From Thermoplasmata archaeon (GTDB taxonomy: Archaea; Thermoplasmatota; Thermoplasmata; Lutacidiplasmatales; UBA184), in the NCBI GenBank assembly GCA_021798415.1, contig JAJZGO010000012.1, forward strand, positions 1-24,617: a stretch of DNA of 24,617 bases, read 5' to 3'. Each line of letters opens with the position of its first letter. The first letter of the stretch is position 1. Below are positions 23,714 through 24,617 of the stretch, one piece after another. The translations under genes were made by a program, and so were the position numbers. The notes beneath the pieces were generated by a model that was not told where the DNA came from, ran no database searches, and saw only the letters and a list, made by a program, of their open reading frames with translations.

Positions 23714-24617
23714 GGCCGTCCTCCCGCCGCGGCGACGACGGCCCGGGCCGACTCCTTCAGGCTCGGGACCGACGTGACGCCCGCCGCGCGAAGGATCGCG
23801 ATCCCCTCGGCCTCGTTGTTCCCTCGGATCCGGGCGACCAGAGGGAACCGGCGCTCGGCCGGGACCTGCTGCATCGCCGCGACGAGGCCGGTCGCGACCG
23901 TGTCGCACCGGGTGACGCCCCCGAAGATGTTCAAGAAGACCGCCTTCGGCCGGGCCTCGGCCATCAGGAGGAACGCCTCGGTGACCTTCTTCGGGTCGTC
24001 CGTGCCGCCGAGGTCGAGGAAGACGCCCGGGGCCCCGCCGAACTCCTTGAGGACGTCGAGGGTCGCCATCGTGAGGCCGGCGCCGTTCGCGATGACCCCG
24101 ATGTTCCCGTCGAGCTGGACGAACGCGATCTCCTTCTCGCGGGCGATCTCCTCGAGGGGCGTGCGGTCGTCGCGGATCTCGGCGTACTCGGGATGCCGGA
24201 ACGACGCGTCGTCCTCGATGATCACTTTCGCGTCGAGCGCGACGAGCCCGTCGCCGACCGTCGCGAGCGGATTGATCTCGACCAGCTCGGCGTCCTCCGC
24301 CGCGAAGACCTTCCACACCGACTCGAGCACGCGGTCGAGCGCGCGGGCCGCCCCGCCGGTCAGGCCGAGCACCCGGGCCGCGCGGCGCTTTTCGTAGTCG
24401 GTGAGGCCGGGGAACGGATGGACGGGCTGGCGGTCGATCTGCGCGTCCTCGACCGTTTCGATCTCGACGCCGCCCTGGGCGCTCGCGATCAGGATCGGAA
24501 GTCGCAGCGAGCGGTCGAGCGTCACAGAGAGGTAGAGCTCCCGGCCGATGGCGAGCTTCTCCTCGAGGAGGACCTCCTTGACCTTCTCGCCCTTGAAGTC
24601 GAGGCCCAGGATCGCCG
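23710..24617 (-). CDS. sucC: Succinyl-CoA synthetase beta subunit, 5' part outside window
   Basis: Nucleotide-binding partner of SucD. About 301 codons are visible; the reading frame continues uninterrupted through 24617 (reading GEKVKEVLLEEKLAIGRELYLSV before the first internal Met candidate), so the start and the first part of the ATP-grasp domain are beyond the edge. Seen: EINPLATVGDGLVALDAKVIIEDDASFRHPEY, with the metal-binding Glu-x-Asn-Pro and Asp-Ala-Lys; then DGNIGVIANGAGLTMATLD and FLDLGG, and NIFGGVTRCD, all family marks of the nucleotide and succinate sites. Most of the full length (about 380 aa) is therefore present. First visible gene of the sucC-sucD-Cys/His operon. Confidence 0.94.
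   Translation of the reverse strand, partial: AILGLDFKGEKVKEVLLEEKLAIGRELYLSVTLDRSLRLPILIASAQGGVEIETVEDAQIDRQPVHPFPGLTDYEKRRAARVLGLTGGAARALDRVLESVWKVFAAEDAELVEINPLATVGDGLVALDAKVIIEDDASFRHPEYAEIRDDRTPLEEIAREKEIAFVQLDGNIGVIANGAGLTMATLDVLKEFGGAPGVFLDLGGTDDPKKVTEAFLLMAEARPKAVFLNIFGGVTRCDTVATGLVAAMQQVPAERRFPLVARIRGNNEAEGIAILRAAGVTSVPSLKESARAVVAAAGGRP

Overview
The window reads as archaeal DNA of very high GC content. Evidence: both subunits of DNA topoisomerase VI (top6B-top6A), a 35-residue ribosomal protein eL41 gene, TATA-type promoter boxes about 25 nt upstream of likely leaderless starts, a geranylgeranyl-reductase-family flavoprotein, and an 11-subunit Nuo/Fpo-type complex I operon with no nuoEFG. 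Separate nuoC and nuoD, an unsplit nuoJ and non-acidic proteins argue against Haloarchaea. A high-GC uncultured euryarchaeal lineage, possibly Thermoplasmatota, fits best, but this placement is inference and cannot be settled from the window.

Layout. (1) 92-733, minus: a GNAT acetyltransferase. (2) 855-13469, plus: a compact operon nuoA-B-C-D-H-I-J-K-L-M-N followed without a break by a geranylgeranyl-reductase-family FAD protein and a polyprenyl diphosphate synthase. Most junctions overlap or are a few bases apart. The peripheral arm ends at NuoI, which carries four 4Fe-4S motifs rather than the usual two; no NADH- or F420H2-oxidising module is present. (3) 13533-14821, plus: a four-helix membrane protein translationally coupled to a nitrilase-superfamily hydrolase. 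(4) 14843-17999, plus: top6B and top6A, overlapping by 41 nt. (5) 18000-18384: a gene-free spacer. (6) 18385-22216: an accessory-looking stretch with catalase-peroxidase KatG (minus), a two-helix membrane protein (plus), an unrecognised 138-aa protein (minus) and a Cab-type beta-carbonic anhydrase (plus). (7) 22384-22491, plus: the eL41 gene. (8) 22599-24617, minus: a 77-aa Cys/His protein, sucD and the 3' part of sucC, in the order sucC-sucD-Cys/His protein and joined by 4-nt overlaps; sucC runs off the right edge.

How it fits together. The Nuo operon encodes a proton-pumping quinone reductase probably fed by ferredoxin or an unidentified donor. The two isoprenoid genes at its end may make and saturate the quinone tail, since the prenyl synthase has the small residue before its first Asp-rich motif expected of long-chain enzymes. 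Succinyl-CoA synthetase links to the TCA cycle. KatG and carbonic anhydrase suggest an aerobic or microaerobic life. First genes of transcription units tend to show a TATA box near the start codon, while internal genes use Shine-Dalgarno sites or stop/start overlaps.
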